From Doryteuthis pealeii (Eukaryota; Mollusca; Cephalopoda; Myopsida; Loliginidae), in the NCBI GenBank assembly GCA_023376005.1, contig CM042138.1, positions 99,233,491 through 99,297,490 on the forward strand: a stretch of DNA of 64,000 nucleotides, read 5' to 3'. The position numbers and the translations under genes are program-made. Shown here in pieces: positions 1 to 9,917 of this stretch (position 1 is its first letter; the number at the start of each line of letters is the position of its first letter). A model generated the notes under the pieces. The model was not told where the DNA came from and did not search any database. It worked only from the letters and a program-made list of their open reading frames with translations.

Positions 1-5
1 CTAAT

Positions 6-8
<3 letters not shown>

Positions 9-49
<41 letters not shown>
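9..49. repeat. (TA)n microsatellite
   Basis: An uninterrupted TA dinucleotide tract. Similar tracts of 20-45 bp recur throughout the window, often next to ribozyme-like motifs or palindromes. Confidence 0.95.
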
Positions 50-51
<2 letters not shown>

Positions 52-245
52 GTAGATGGGTTACAAGGTAAGTTGGTATTAGGATGATTCTATGTTGGAC
101 CTTTCTCCCAACAGTGGAATGTTAGAGTTGTTCAGGTCTAAGTTGAGAGCTCGATGTTCAATATTATTGAACAGAGCATATAATTGATAAAGAAAAAGGA
201 TTAAAAATCGGCCATTTTGTGGTTATAGATCTATTTCTTTCCACA

Positions 246-475
246 GGTATCTGTATACCTATGAGTTTCATCAGACCGCTAACTTTATTGAAAACGGTAA
301 ACAGATAATTCATGAAGCTTTATATTTTTTTTTGGGGGGGGGAGGGGGATTTCCTTAAATTCTAAGTTGGACCTTTTTCAAGAATTCTCAGAAAATTTAT
401 ATATAAAGCCTCAGGAATTATGTTTGCCATTTTTAATAAAGTTAGCAGTCTGATGAAACTCATACACAAATACCA
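246..475. repeat. Long imperfect palindrome (foldback)
   Basis: Left arm 246-325 and right arm 401-475 are reverse complements with scattered mismatches; both contain GAGTTTCATCAGAC in opposite orientation. The spacer holds a T-run followed by a G-run (about 327-350). No coding sequence is seen. RNA from either strand would fold into a hairpin of about 75 bp. Confidence 0.8.
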
Positions 476-578
476 GGGAGGGGGGTGAAATTTAGTCAAT
501 GCCAAATATATTGTATTTACTTTATTTCTACCCTTAACATATTGCATTTATTTTATTATTTTCTATATATATATAAGA

Positions 579-630
579 ACTTAGAATTACCTAGATTCCA
601 GACCTATGACCCCCTCCCATTGGTCATATA

Positions 631-683
<53 letters not shown>

Positions 684-728
684 CCAATGAGAGGGAGTCA
701 TAGGTCTGGAATCTAGGTAATTCGAAGT
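579..728. repeat. Palindrome with (TA)n at its apex
   Basis: Left arm 579-630 and right arm 677-728 are near-perfect reverse complements (both carry TAGATTCCAGACCTATGA, in opposite orientation). The loop is a GT/TA microsatellite. It is a foldback or head-to-head repeat centred on a TA tract. Confidence 0.85.
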
Positions 729-784
729 CAATATATATATATATATATATATATATAATGTTCGGAGGTAGTTGCTATGTCTAG

Positions 785-827
785 CCACACTGATGAGATG
801 TGAAATGCCAAAACACTGTGTCTGTGG
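785..827 (+). ncRNA. Hammerhead ribozyme-like motif
   Basis: Hammerhead parts in order: stem I 5' strand CCACA (785-789); core CUGAUGA (790-796); short stem II GAUG/UGCC around UGAAA (797-809), weakened by mismatches; AAAA (810-813) in place of GAAA; stem III ACA/UGU (813-815 with 819-821); cleavage-site GUC (820-822); stem I 3' strand UGUGG (823-827), pairing perfectly with CCACA. G12 reads A, which in CC(G)AAAAC context is the expected CpG-to-CpA change, so this copy is probably inactive. It sits between two (TA)n tracts (about 731-756 and 838-866). Short-stem-III hammerheads are known from Penelope-like retroelements; assigning this one to that class is inference. Confidence 0.7.
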
Positions 828-832
828 ATGAC

Positions 833-1321
<489 letters not shown>

Positions 1322-1741
1322 GTTTTAGAATTCGTTGATTATATGTAACTGCTTTAAAGATAAGACAGAAAAAAAAATGATGTGTTGGGAAAAAAATCTT
1401 ATAATTGAAATCTTGATTGGAACTTATTAAAAACAGAACTACGGAATAAAATTCAATAATTTTGGGGCTGAGTGGGTGGGCGGTATTTATTAGGCTGAGA
1501 TGAAGTAAGAGAATTCAGCATCCATCCATCCATCCCTCCCCCAAACATCACAAGAGCTTTCCAAATATCTTGAAAGTGAATTGAGCTAGTCAACTTTAAA
1601 TATTAATTAACTGGAAGGTGACAAGGCCATTTTTTTTACTTTAAAATCAGAAAAGAATGAAAAAAAGAAATACTTTCAATAAATTCAAATAATGATGGTC
1701 TCTAACAATATTTTCTGAAATTCTGTCAGGAAGCATAGTTT

Positions 1742-2110
1742 TGTTAGTTTGTTTGTTTTATGGCATATCAACTACAATGGGTCATTTAATGCCGGCAAAA
1801 GTTTTGAAAGATTCATAGCGATAGTTTGGAAGAAACTTTTTAAACTCAATTTTTCCTTGTAAACAAATTTTCTATTTAACCCATAGATGGGACCCTCACA
1901 GGTATTACCACTCCAGATCAGAGTGGACCTGGGAGCAATGGTGATGAAGGGGTGCTCCACATTCCCCAGACCTCCAGAATTTGAACCTTACCATCCAATA
2001 GAGTTTAACGTCATTCCCAGGACATGAAGACCCTCAGCTGCAGATGTGCAGTCAGTGTATTCTACAGCCTAGCCAACAGGGCAGTCAGAACAAGGAACAG
2101 GGGTAGGAAT
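1742..2110 (-). mobile_element. Tail-A family copy, divergent subtype
   Basis: The plus strand shows the reverse complement of the family tail (TGGCATATCAACTACAATGG), then the conserved block CCATAGATGGGACCCT and the block with CCCAGGACATG, ending near GACAGGGCAG-like sequence. Like the LINE-associated copy at 4375 it has GATTCATAGCGATAGTTTGG after the tail. Confidence 0.75.
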
Positions 2111-2264
2111 ATGTTTTTCTTTTTTTTACATCTTTTTTTACATACCTTTTCAAACTACCCAGCAATTCTTCTGGCAAGATGTCCTGAATTAATCTCATCA
2201 TCAAAATTGCCTTATCAGCAGGGCTTAGAATAAATTTACTAACTGCATTCCCCACAGAGGGGTA

Positions 2265-2433
2265 GGAAGGACCCCCCCCAAAAATGGGGGGATCTGGGTA
2301 TGACACAAAACTGAATCTGGTGGTAAGGCTCCAGTTCTGGAGCTCTAGGAAGCTTGGAGTACCTCTTTATTACCATTACTCCTAGGTCCACTCTGAACCA
2401 GAGTAGTAGTACTTATTAGGACCCATCTATGGG
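2265..2433 (+). mobile_element. Tail-A internal fragment
   Basis: The internal block TCCAGTTCTGGAG...CCACTCTGAACCAGAG...CCCATCTATGGGT is present, but the terminal tail is missing. The right edge abuts the LINE fragment starting at 2434. Confidence 0.65.
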
Positions 2434-2640
2434 TCATCATCATTATCCTGTCCGCCAGCAGCACGAATATCCATGACAATCTCTTGCCAACCGTCCCTAT
2501 CACTCATTGCTCTCGGTAGGTCCTCCATGCAGCATCTGGTATCTGCACAGAGCTGATCAATGTAGGTTGTGCCCATATACTGGTTTCCACAGAAGAACAT
2601 CACTTATGAGTTCATCCTCGCTATACAGAGTTATCAGTAC
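2434..2640 (-). pseudogene. Non-LTR retrotransposon ORF 3' end
   Basis: The minus strand encodes, across broken frames, DELISDVLLWKP then TYIDQLCADTRCCMEDLP and DRDGWQEIVMDIRA, followed by a (GATGAT)-type tail. The same C-terminal module occurs at about 32.2 and 41.1 kb, so it marks 5'-truncated copies of one LINE family. The clade is not assigned; RTE-like elements often end in short simple repeats, but that is only suggestive. Confidence 0.75.
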
Positions 2641-3371
2641 CAGTATGTTAACTTTAAGTCAACTATCGTGGAAATGGCGAATATTCCTTACATTGAAAGT
2701 TACATTGCTGAAAAATATCCAAGAGATATTTGAGAAATAGCTCCACTATTCAGTAAAATATTAGAAACCTTTTAATCATTTAATTTGATTTTATAAATCT
2801 TTGTCTTTGTAATTTTTTTTTCTTATCTATTTTACTGTGTCTTATCTAAGGGTTAAATAGATAAAAAAATGAGTTTTGTTTTTTTTAGAAATTGAATACC
2901 CAACAAGAATAATAAAACAAAAATGTCTTCAGCAAGGGTTAAAATGTATAAAATCCATAGATCTGTTTACAAATTATTTGTATTTGATAAGAATACTTGA
3001 TATCATTATCATGTACAAAAACATCTTTAGAAATTTGACAAAAAAATGTAAATATAAACGTATGCAATTCCCTAACCTCTAGGCAGAAAATAATTCCAAA
3101 TGACATGTCATTAAAAATCAATCAATCAACATTTCAATCACAAAACATTGATACTTTGATTTATGAGTTTAATTTGTTCCACTTGGAAATTAATTTCCTC
3201 ATATATCAAATCAATTTTCACCATTGAAATAAACTGAAATGCCATTAATCTGTTCCAATACCACACAAATCCTAATTTTTTTGTAAAATTTTCTTTTTTA
3301 AATAAGAAAAATAGCATTGTATTGTATAAAAACATAAAAGAGTGTGTAATGAATTCAGTACTGTAAAAATA
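2641..3371. other. AT-rich spacer, no gene seen
   Basis: No tRNA-like box, terminal inverted repeat or coding similarity was recognised. Frames are short and T/A-driven. Confidence 0.5.
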
Positions 3372-3735
3372 AAGTTGGTGGAGTGGCCTATTGTCAGTAT
3401 CAGCTGGACAGTGAGGGAGTCTATCCCTTTTATTAGTGCTAGGTTTGGTTTGTTTTGTTTTACGGCATATCAACCTCAGTGGGTTATTTAATGCTGATAA
3501 AGTATTGAAATAAATCAATTCTTAAGGATAATACAATTTTGTTTATCAACTCATGTCTTTCTATTTAACCCATAGATGGGACTGCTAGACTAGGGAGATT
3601 GTTTTTGCATCTGAGATAGGGCATCACACCTACCATCAGCTCCTCACTTTATCACACAACTCCAAGCTGTGCTACTCACGTGCTGAGTTGGCGAATCAAA
3701 CCTGGAACCTTGTGGTTCCTAGGCGAATTAGTTAA
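3372..3735 (-). mobile_element. SINE-B copy interrupted by a Tail-A insertion
   Basis: The SINE-B 3' body (GTTGGTGGAGTGGCC...GGGAGTCTATCCC) stops at 3442 and resumes at 3593 with CTAGACTAGGGAGATTG, continuing to the tRNA-like end (reverse of box B) near 3730. The interruption is a separate 150 bp Tail-A insertion. Confidence 0.8.
3443..3592 (-). mobile_element. 5'-truncated Tail-A insertion inside SINE-B
   Basis: It contains only the tail side of Tail-A, from GTTTGGTTTGTTTTG through ATAGATGGGAC. It is flanked by TGCTAG at 3437-3442 and 3593-3598, a 6 bp target-site duplication. Keeping the tail and losing the head is what target-primed reverse transcription would produce. Confidence 0.8.
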
Positions 3736-3807
3736 ATTGTGTTTTAATGTTTTTTTTATGAATGATATATTTCTTTGGTGTGTGGAGTGGCAAGAGGTTT
3801 AATGTTT

Positions 3808-4260
3808 TAGTTTGGTTTGGTTGATTGGGTTTTACGGCATGTCAACCCCTTATTTTATGCCGAATACTTCAATTGGTAAAAAAAATGTTTAATGCTAACA
3901 AAGTTTTGAAATAATTTCATTTTTAATCGATAATACTATTTTGTTTATAAACTCATGTTTTCTATTTAACCCATAGATGGGACCCTAACAGGTACTACCA
4001 CTCTCGGTCAGAGTGAACCAGGGAGCATAGGTGATGAAGGGGTGCTCCACATTCCCCAAACCTCCAAAACTGGAACCTCACCATCAGATAGAGTTTAACG
4101 TCATTCCCAGGACAGCTATTGCCTTCTAGCACCCCTTGCCAATTGACTGACCATCGATTGGAGTATTGCAAGTCCTGAACTGCTCATATCCTTAAGCAAG
4201 TGGGACATCTATAGGTGCACTCATGGTCATAGACAGCCAGTAGGCCAACTCGGAGTGTGA
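3808..4260 (-). mobile_element. Tail-A copy
   Basis: The tail (TTTACGGCATGTCAACCCC), the CCATAGATGGGACCC block, the GTGATGAAGGGGTGCTCCAC block and part of the distal region are present. The left part has a small internal duplication of the 'ATGCC' zone. Confidence 0.75.
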
Positions 4261-4374
4261 AATTTGGAAACTTAAATTTTTTTGTCAAGTTATTGACATA
4301 AGCATATTTGAAGCTTGCTCATACCTCAGATTCTAGCTCTTAACACAAAGCAAAACATTGACAGAATGACAGTT

Positions 4375-4574
4375 TGGTTTGGTTTACGGCATATCAACCT
4401 TGGCGGGTCATTTAATGCCAACTAAGTTTTGGGTTCATAGCAGTAGTTTGGTAGAAAACAGATGTATATATGTATATATTTTAACTATTGTTCAATTACT
4501 CACATTTTTTTACTACAATCCTGGATGGTCTTATTTTTATGAAAAGTTTTTTCAAATTATTGCTTGGTAGTATT
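4375..4574 (-). mobile_element. 3' UTR and tail of a non-LTR retrotransposon
   Basis: On the minus strand this follows the LINE ORF at 4575-4890 and ends in ATATGCCGTAAACC, the terminus shared by Tail-A and the 5S-SINE. The same stretch (with CCTGGATGGTCTTATTTT) recurs at 58.1-58.3 kb, so the linkage of ORF to tail is not a chance junction. Confidence 0.75.
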
Positions 4575-4890
4575 TTGTTCGCACTAGATCAAAGTCTACA
4601 CACTCTAGCAGTCTATGTTTTACTGTAAATCTCTCTTGGCATATAGTGTATATTGGGTATTTTGTGCCCTCTAGTAAATGATGATGGGTGATGTAGGTGT
4701 GGCCTAAGTAAAGGCAGGTCAGCACGTGTTCTCTTCTATTTTTGTTGTATTTTAAGTTCCATTCTCCAATGGTAGGTTTAATGTTTTGGAGTTTGTTATT
4801 AATGAGTGCATTTCAATGATTTTGCCATTTTTTAATGATAATTTTTTTCATAACTGGTTTATAATCAGGATATGGTATTTTTGTTTTTGT
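4575..4890 (-). pseudogene. LINE ORF2 C-terminal fragment
   Basis: Minus-strand translation is open for about 100 residues with a single stop. Recognisable pieces are KIPYPDYKPVMKKIIIKKW, then NALINNKLQNIKPTIGEW, RREHVLTCLYLGHTYITHHH and, near the end, VKHRLLECVDFDLVRTKYYQ. The R-x-x-x-V-L-x-x-L-x-x-G-H-T pattern followed by H...LLEC is typical of the region after the reverse transcriptase/RNase H of jockey/I-like non-LTR elements. It runs directly into the 3' UTR at 4375-4574. It is truncated at its 5' side and not functional. Confidence 0.8.
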
Positions 4891-5128
4891 TATTGTGTCT
4901 TTCATAGCTTTCTTTACTTAACCTGGAAAACTTGTAAGTTGGGTCACTCATAAGTCAATAGACTGCTCCACTGACTGTATATTGCTTTCCAATCATCTTC
5001 AGTTATCTGTCATATCTAATAATCTTCAAGAAACTTTCAACAGAATTTTTATCTCATTTACAATAATTTTGTTAACTTTTGCTACAGTTAGTACAAATCA
5101 TGAATAATCTCTGAGAAAAAAATTTAAA

Positions 5129-5171
<43 letters not shown>

Positions 5172-5639
5172 TATGACAAACAAAATGGCAGTCATGATAA
5201 ATGTTGATTGATTTGTGTAAAGCAATAAAAAAAAAAAAAAATTGTCAACGTTTTGGGAATAGGGTGTGAAATATCGAGAACGCCCCCACCCCCCAATGCC
5301 AAACCTGAACATTTCTTTTTGCAGCATTCCCCATGACAAAATTTTGCTAACTTGTTTAAAATTGATTGGACCACTAGTGGCGACCATCGTGCTAGGAAAA
5401 TAGTAAACACAGGAAGAAAAAAAAACGACAGACCACCAAAATCCAATTATAATTATTTTTCATCTTTTTTTGCTTCCAATAAAAATTGGATTTCCCAAGG
5501 TGAGAATTATGAATGAACATCACAGAAAAATACAATGTGGGGTGGTGGGGGGAAGGTCAGGTGATAATATTTTACAAGCAAAATTCCCATCATAAATGAC
5601 AAGATTATTTATTATGGATAGACATTTTATCTCTTCTTC
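4891..5639. other. Spacer with poly(A) tracts, no gene seen
   Basis: It holds a long A-run (about 5132-5169) and a shorter one at about 5226-5241. No family was recognised; frames over the A-runs are artefacts. Confidence 0.5.
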
Positions 5640-5835
5640 ACACATATTTATTCTTCCTCCTCCTCCTCCTCCTACTCTCATCTTCTGCCTCCTCCCCCTC
5701 CCCCGCTTTTCGTCTTCTGCCTCCGCCTCTCATCTTATCCTGCCTCCTCCTCCAACTCTTGTCTTCTACCTCCTCCTCCCCTTGTCGTTTTCTACCTCCA
5801 CTTCTTGTTATCTTTTCCCCCTTCTCTGTATCCAT
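5640..5835. repeat. Polypyrimidine (CCT/CTT) imperfect repeat
   Basis: The plus strand is almost pure pyrimidine with CTCCTCCTC-like units and TCTTCTGCCTCC repeats. It is low-complexity DNA with triplex (H-DNA) potential, not coding. Confidence 0.8.
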
Positions 5836-5977
5836 TTATGATCTTTCTATATTTTTCAATCTCTCTTTCATTCAAACTCTTTTCTTTCTTCTGTTGACTT
5901 GAGTAATATCTTATGTTACCATAACAACAAAATTTTTTTCATTACTATACTATATGTAATGAGAACAGCTTGCTTGA

Positions 5978-5979
<2 letters not shown>

Positions 5980-6022
<43 letters not shown>
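5980..6022. repeat. (TA)n microsatellite
   Basis: A TA tract bordering the repeat that carries the ribozyme-like motif at 6070-6125. A second TA tract follows at about 6149-6168. Confidence 0.9.
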
Positions 6023-6026
<4 letters not shown>

Positions 6027-6069
6027 ATAAAACATCCCCAAAATGGTTTGAATTTTATTTTTATTTATT

Positions 6070-6125
6070 TATCTTTGTGGACATGAAACATATTTCGGAT
6101 TGTTTAAAATCCTTTTCAAGTTAAT
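6070..6125 (-). ncRNA. Possible hammerhead relic
   Basis: The minus strand reads UUGAAAA, then stem II GGAUU/AAUCC, an intact GAAA, stem III AUAUG/CAUGU and GUC. Helices II and III pair, but the CUGANGA core is altered at two positions and no stem I is evident. It is kept as a weak relic because it lies between (TA)n tracts like the better copies. Confidence 0.35.
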
Positions 6126-6279
6126 ACAATTTCAAGTTTGGCTTTAGATATATATATATATATATATATCATAAAAAATTGCTACAACTTTTTCATTGTA
6201 GTAGCATTAGTAGTTAATCCAAAAAACTGCACAATATATTTAATAAAATATAGAGCATTTATAGTTGTAGAAAAAAGAT

Positions 6280-6332
6280 TTTCTATCTACCACAGTTTTG
6301 GTGTTCAAGGTATACCTTCTTCAGGAAACTCA
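6280..6332 (-). ncRNA. Possible hammerhead relic
   Basis: The minus strand carries CUGAAGA (6324-6318), a GGU...ACC stem II, AAAAC in place of GAAAC, a two-pair stem III closing on GU, and A as the cleavage-site base (GUA). Stem I is only partly complementary. Confidence 0.35.
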
Positions 6333-6334
6333 GG

Positions 6335-6412
6335 GTTCCCAAGGGTAGTAGCAACTACCTCATCCAGGATTTGAACTCGGGTTGACAAATCGATTTCTTC
6401 AGTCACATCCTA
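6335..6412 (-). mobile_element. SINE-C head fragment
   Basis: The reverse complement of the SINE-C box B region is present (CAGGATTTGAACTCGGGTTG), with the preceding body truncated. Confidence 0.6.
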
Positions 6413-6484
6413 CTTGTATATGTGCATGCATACATAAATACATATATATATATATATATATATATAAACACACATATAACTTCA

Positions 6485-6640
6485 CACTCAAATAGGTATA
6501 AAACACTTTGAGTCAGAGTGGACCAGGGAGTAATGGCAATGAAGGGGTACTCGAAACACCCCAGATCTCCACCTTCAGATGCAGTTTCATGTCACACCCA
6601 GCACACACCCCTATTCAGGTGGGGGAGTCTTGATTCTTTG
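6485..6640 (-). mobile_element. Tail-A internal fragment
   Basis: Blocks GTCAGAGTGGACCAGGGAG and AATGAAGGGGTACTC match the Tail-A middle. Both ends are lost. Confidence 0.6.
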
Positions 6641-6989
6641 CAGAGGATATAATCATAACATATTGTAGTGAGAGGGGAGACTTGCCTTGTAAACCAAAGT
6701 CGGGCCCAATCCTGTCTGATTTGCAGGATGAGCGGAAAAAGAAAATATGGCTGCCTTGGCACTAAAATTTAGATAAGCACGATCTTGAAGCTAAGAGACA
6801 TGGCAAAGTAAGTCTGCACATATGCACATTTTTCTCATATCTTTGTACATAAAAACCAAGCACAACCGAGAAAGGGCAGAATACGTCAAAGCTATGAACA
6901 AAGTTGTATGCAGAAAACTGCTAGAATATTTTTGCCAAAGAAAGTTTATCTTTGGACCTTGGACTTGGATAAAGAGATTAGTGTTAAGA

Positions 6990-7640
6990 TTTTGTGGCCA
7001 TTTTTAGGTTGCAGATGAGAGCACTTTACAGTGGAGATCCTTTGTGTTCCTTAGTGTTAGGCAGAATCCTTGATTGTTCCTTAGTAAAGAATCCTTGTAT
7101 TAAGCAGAGTACTTGGTTGTTCCTTGGTGTTAGGCAGAATCCTTGTGTTAAGCAGAGTCCTTGGTTGTTGATCCATTCATCCATGTAAAATACGAGCAAC
7201 TGAACAGCTTTAAAGATTGGCGATTAAATAGTGAACTAACCACGTATTAGAGAGTGTTAATTGGCTGGCTTTAATCCACACGGCCACACACAGTCTATAA
7301 GTTTAAGTGGTGGGCTCCAGCACACCTTATATTACAAAATAGAAGTGCGTGGTGTAATGATAAAAGTCATGGGAAATGGACTCGTCGCCCCGAGTTCAAA
7401 TCCTGGATGTGGTAATTGCATTTCACTTAGCGCTAATACCCTTGGGAAAGGTACAAATCCTAATCTCCCTCCAGCTATGGATAAATAGTAGGGCAGACCG
7501 GGCTTTTTAACCTTGGTTAGGCAACTGGTCTAAAAGAAGGAAAACTCTGAATTCAAACCTGTTGGACTCCGCTTAAGAAATTGACTTTGTGCAGAAGAGT
7601 TGGTAAATATATATTACAAAATTATTCCAACAATTAGCCT
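6990..7640 (+). mobile_element. Repeat G copy, split by SINE-C
   Basis: Unassigned interspersed repeat of about 375 bp starting GTGGCCATTTTTAGGTT and ending CACCTTATATTACAAAAT...ATTCCAAC. It contains a short internal repeat (GTGTTAGGCAGAATCCTTG variants). Other copies lie at 28383, 50572 and 60468 (minus). A SINE-C insertion occupies 7341-7612. No transposase or clear inverted ends were seen. Confidence 0.75.
7341..7612 (+). mobile_element. Full-length SINE-C with target duplication
   Basis: tRNA-like head with box A GTGGTGTAATGATAAAAGTC and box B CGAGTTCAAATCC, body with CTCCAGCTATGGATAAATAG and AACCAGTCTA-like blocks, ending in GTTGGTAAATAT. It is flanked by ATTACAAAAT at 7331-7340 and 7613-7622. 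It is a tRNA-derived SINE inserted in repeat G. Confidence 0.85.
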
Positions 7641-7904
7641 AATCAATTTCACAACCTATACATATTCTAAGACCTTCCACCATATGATGATCTGAGGAAT
7701 AAAGTTAAAGATTTAAAAAAAAACTGATCAAAGGTCAACTTACCATTCCAGATGATAGAAGGTAATAATCATCACCCGAGTAAAGTAATCCAGGATATGA
7801 AGAAAATGTAATCTTTCTTCCAGGAATAATATCTACAATATATGAATATAGGTAATAACATCAACAATAGACAAGATAACTGGTAAATAAAATAAAAAGA
7901 ATTG

Positions 7905-8095
7905 GTTTGGTTTATGGCATATCACCTCAGTGGGTCATTTAATACTGACAAAATTTTGAAATAAATTCATTCTTAAGGGATACTCAATTTTTTTATAAAC
8001 ACGTTTGTTTCTATTAAAACCCAGGATGAGACCCTGAGAGGTACTACCATTCTGGGTCAGAGTGGACAAGGAAGCAATGGTGATGAAGAGGTGCA
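7905..8095 (-). mobile_element. Tail-A copy, truncated
   Basis: The tail (GGTTTGGTTTATGGCATATC) and the first third of the family to GTGATGAAGAGGTGC are present. The head is missing, as in a 5'-truncated insertion. Confidence 0.75.
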
Positions 8096-8202
8096 TAAAA
8101 AGAATTAATGACAGGAAAAAAAAAAAAGGAGAAAGGAACAGAATCTCTTATGGTAGCAGTTCAGAATAATCAGGACCAATTCAATAAAATGTCACAATAG
8201 TA

Positions 8203-8690
8203 ATGGATCTGTGAGACTATCTTGCTAACCCTTACACCATAATGAGATGCCTTGTGTAGGTATTAACCCAACCCAATCGTCAGGTACAATGTGACACAAG
8301 GTCACAAGTATAGAGCATCCAGCACTATTCAGTAGTAATGGATCGATCTGTGAGACTAGTTTGTTAACCATTATATCATGATAGGATGCCCAGTAAGCAT
8401 TTACCCTACCCATTCATCATGGGTAGGATGTAACACCAGGTATGGGGCATCCAGTGAAGATCAAACTCACTATTCAGTAGTAATGGATCTGCAAGACTAG
8501 TTTGCTAACAATTACACCATGAGGAAAACACCCTGTATAGGTATTTACCCAACCATTCACCATGAGTAGGATGAGACACAAGGTTACAAGTATGGGGCAT
8601 CCAGTGAGGATTGAACTCTCTATTCAGTAGTAGTGGATCTGTGAGACTAGCTTGCTAACTATTACACCATGATGGGACACCCTGATTAGA
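8203..8690 (-). mobile_element. Tandem array of SINE-D units
   Basis: A partial unit plus three head-to-tail units of roughly 140-155 bp. On the minus strand each has a tRNA-like box A (TGGTGTAATGGTTAGCAAGC variants) and box B (GAGTTCAATCC variants), then GGATGCCCCATACTTGT and a tail GGTTGGGTAAATACC. Units differ by substitutions, so the array is not a recent duplication. Single SINE-D copies occur at 20855, 24196, 28300 and 51075. Confidence 0.75.
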
Positions 8691-8693
8691 AGG

Positions 8694-8953
8694 CACAGTA
8701 TGTTGAAAGACATTTTGATTGAAAATACATTTGTTTCTTCAGTGAAGATTCTTAGACTTCAAAAAGTATGGTTATTACAACAGGATAATGATCCAAAACA
8801 TTCAGCAAAAAGCACTTGAAGGTGGGGAGTGAACAAAAGTGTTGATGTTCTACTGTGGCCAAATCAGTCTCTAGATCTGAATCCAATTGAGAATTTATGG
8901 AGAACATTTTTGGGAGCCTTGTGTTCAAAATTTTGGGTAGAAGAAGAAAATTA
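8694..8953 (+). pseudogene. Tc1-like transposase C-terminal remnant
   Basis: Translation gives MLKDILIENTFVSSVKILRL, then VWLLQQDNDPKHSAKST, an in-frame stop, and WPNQSLDLNPIENLWRTF. QQDNDPKH contains the second catalytic Asp and NPIENLW the third acidic residue of the Tc1/mariner DD34E triad. About 85 codons remain and both ends are missing. It abuts the SINE-D array. Confidence 0.85.
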
Positions 8954-8999
8954 AAATGTCAGTTCCCAACACGATACTACAGAAATGCGGTCTCCATAG

Positions 9000-9605
9000 A
9001 AAAAAAAAGAAAAAAATAAATATAAGAATAAACTTTATATACTATATATACAATTTGAATGGTCAATGTTCTTTAAGCAGTACTGGGAACAGTATATGGC
9101 TGTAGGTAATTGTGTGTGCAAGGTGCGGATGTTTTTGTTTATGTTCGTGATTGCTAGTGTCTGTTTTAGTATAAACCTGTATGTGTCAAAATTCTAACAG
9201 TTCTATGAAACAAAAGTGTTAGGGAGGAATTTATTGTTTACTCCCTGTCACACCAGAGAGAGAGAAAGGAAAAAAGTGAAAAGAGACAGATTTTGACATT
9301 TGATGTCTTGATGAAGTGTATTGTGGAGGACATATGCGTTCAAGTAAAATAGCTACAACAAAGTATTAAATGTAATTTATGATTTTGAATGAATACTTTT
9401 TCATCCACTTTTTTGTTATTCCTTTTACAATTGAAATAAGATTGCATTTCATTAACATTTTTGTATAAAGATTATGTTGTTACATATATACTGTGTAAAT
9501 ATCAATGTTTCACCCATGCTAAGTTGAAAAATATTCATTTTTTAAGTGAATAAAATCCCCCCCCACTGACAAAATTCACCACTGCATAAAACCCAGGTTC
9601 ACATG

Positions 9606-9607
<2 letters not shown>
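9000..9607. other. Unassigned sequence, no gene seen
   Basis: AT-rich, with short homopolymers. No tRNA-like box, inverted ends or protein similarity recognised. Confidence 0.5.
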
Positions 9608-9640
<33 letters not shown>

Positions 9641-9643
<3 letters not shown>

Positions 9644-9800
9644 GGTGAGTAATAAAGACCACCCTGACAACGACTATAATTACCAACACAGGAACATGTA
9701 ACATACATCAAAATGAAGCTGGTTCTCTGTGGATCACATCCCTACTTCTCCACAGTCACTGTTTTTCTAGATAACAATATAACCTTTAGATAAGAGCATG
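9641..9800 (-). mobile_element. Mariner-type MITE fragment
   Basis: It shares ACATACATCAAAATGAA and GTGGATCACATCCCTACT with the reverse complement of the element at 10541-10848 and begins with a terminus-like GAGGGTGAGTAATAAAGACC. It is a partial copy in inverted orientation, next to a (TA)n tract (9608-9640). Confidence 0.7.
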
Positions 9801-9917
9801 TATACTCTATTATGTGTAATTCATTATTTTTTAATGTTTTATCTATTTATTTATTATTTATTATTATATTATTTTTATTTTATCTAAATTTGTTTTGTTT
9901 TTGCCATTTAGTTTGAT

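Noticed and set aside
268..460. CTGATGA in the arms of the first palindrome as a ribozyme core
   Set aside because: Neither arm has a GAAA-type box at suitable spacing; the match is to a seven-base string only.
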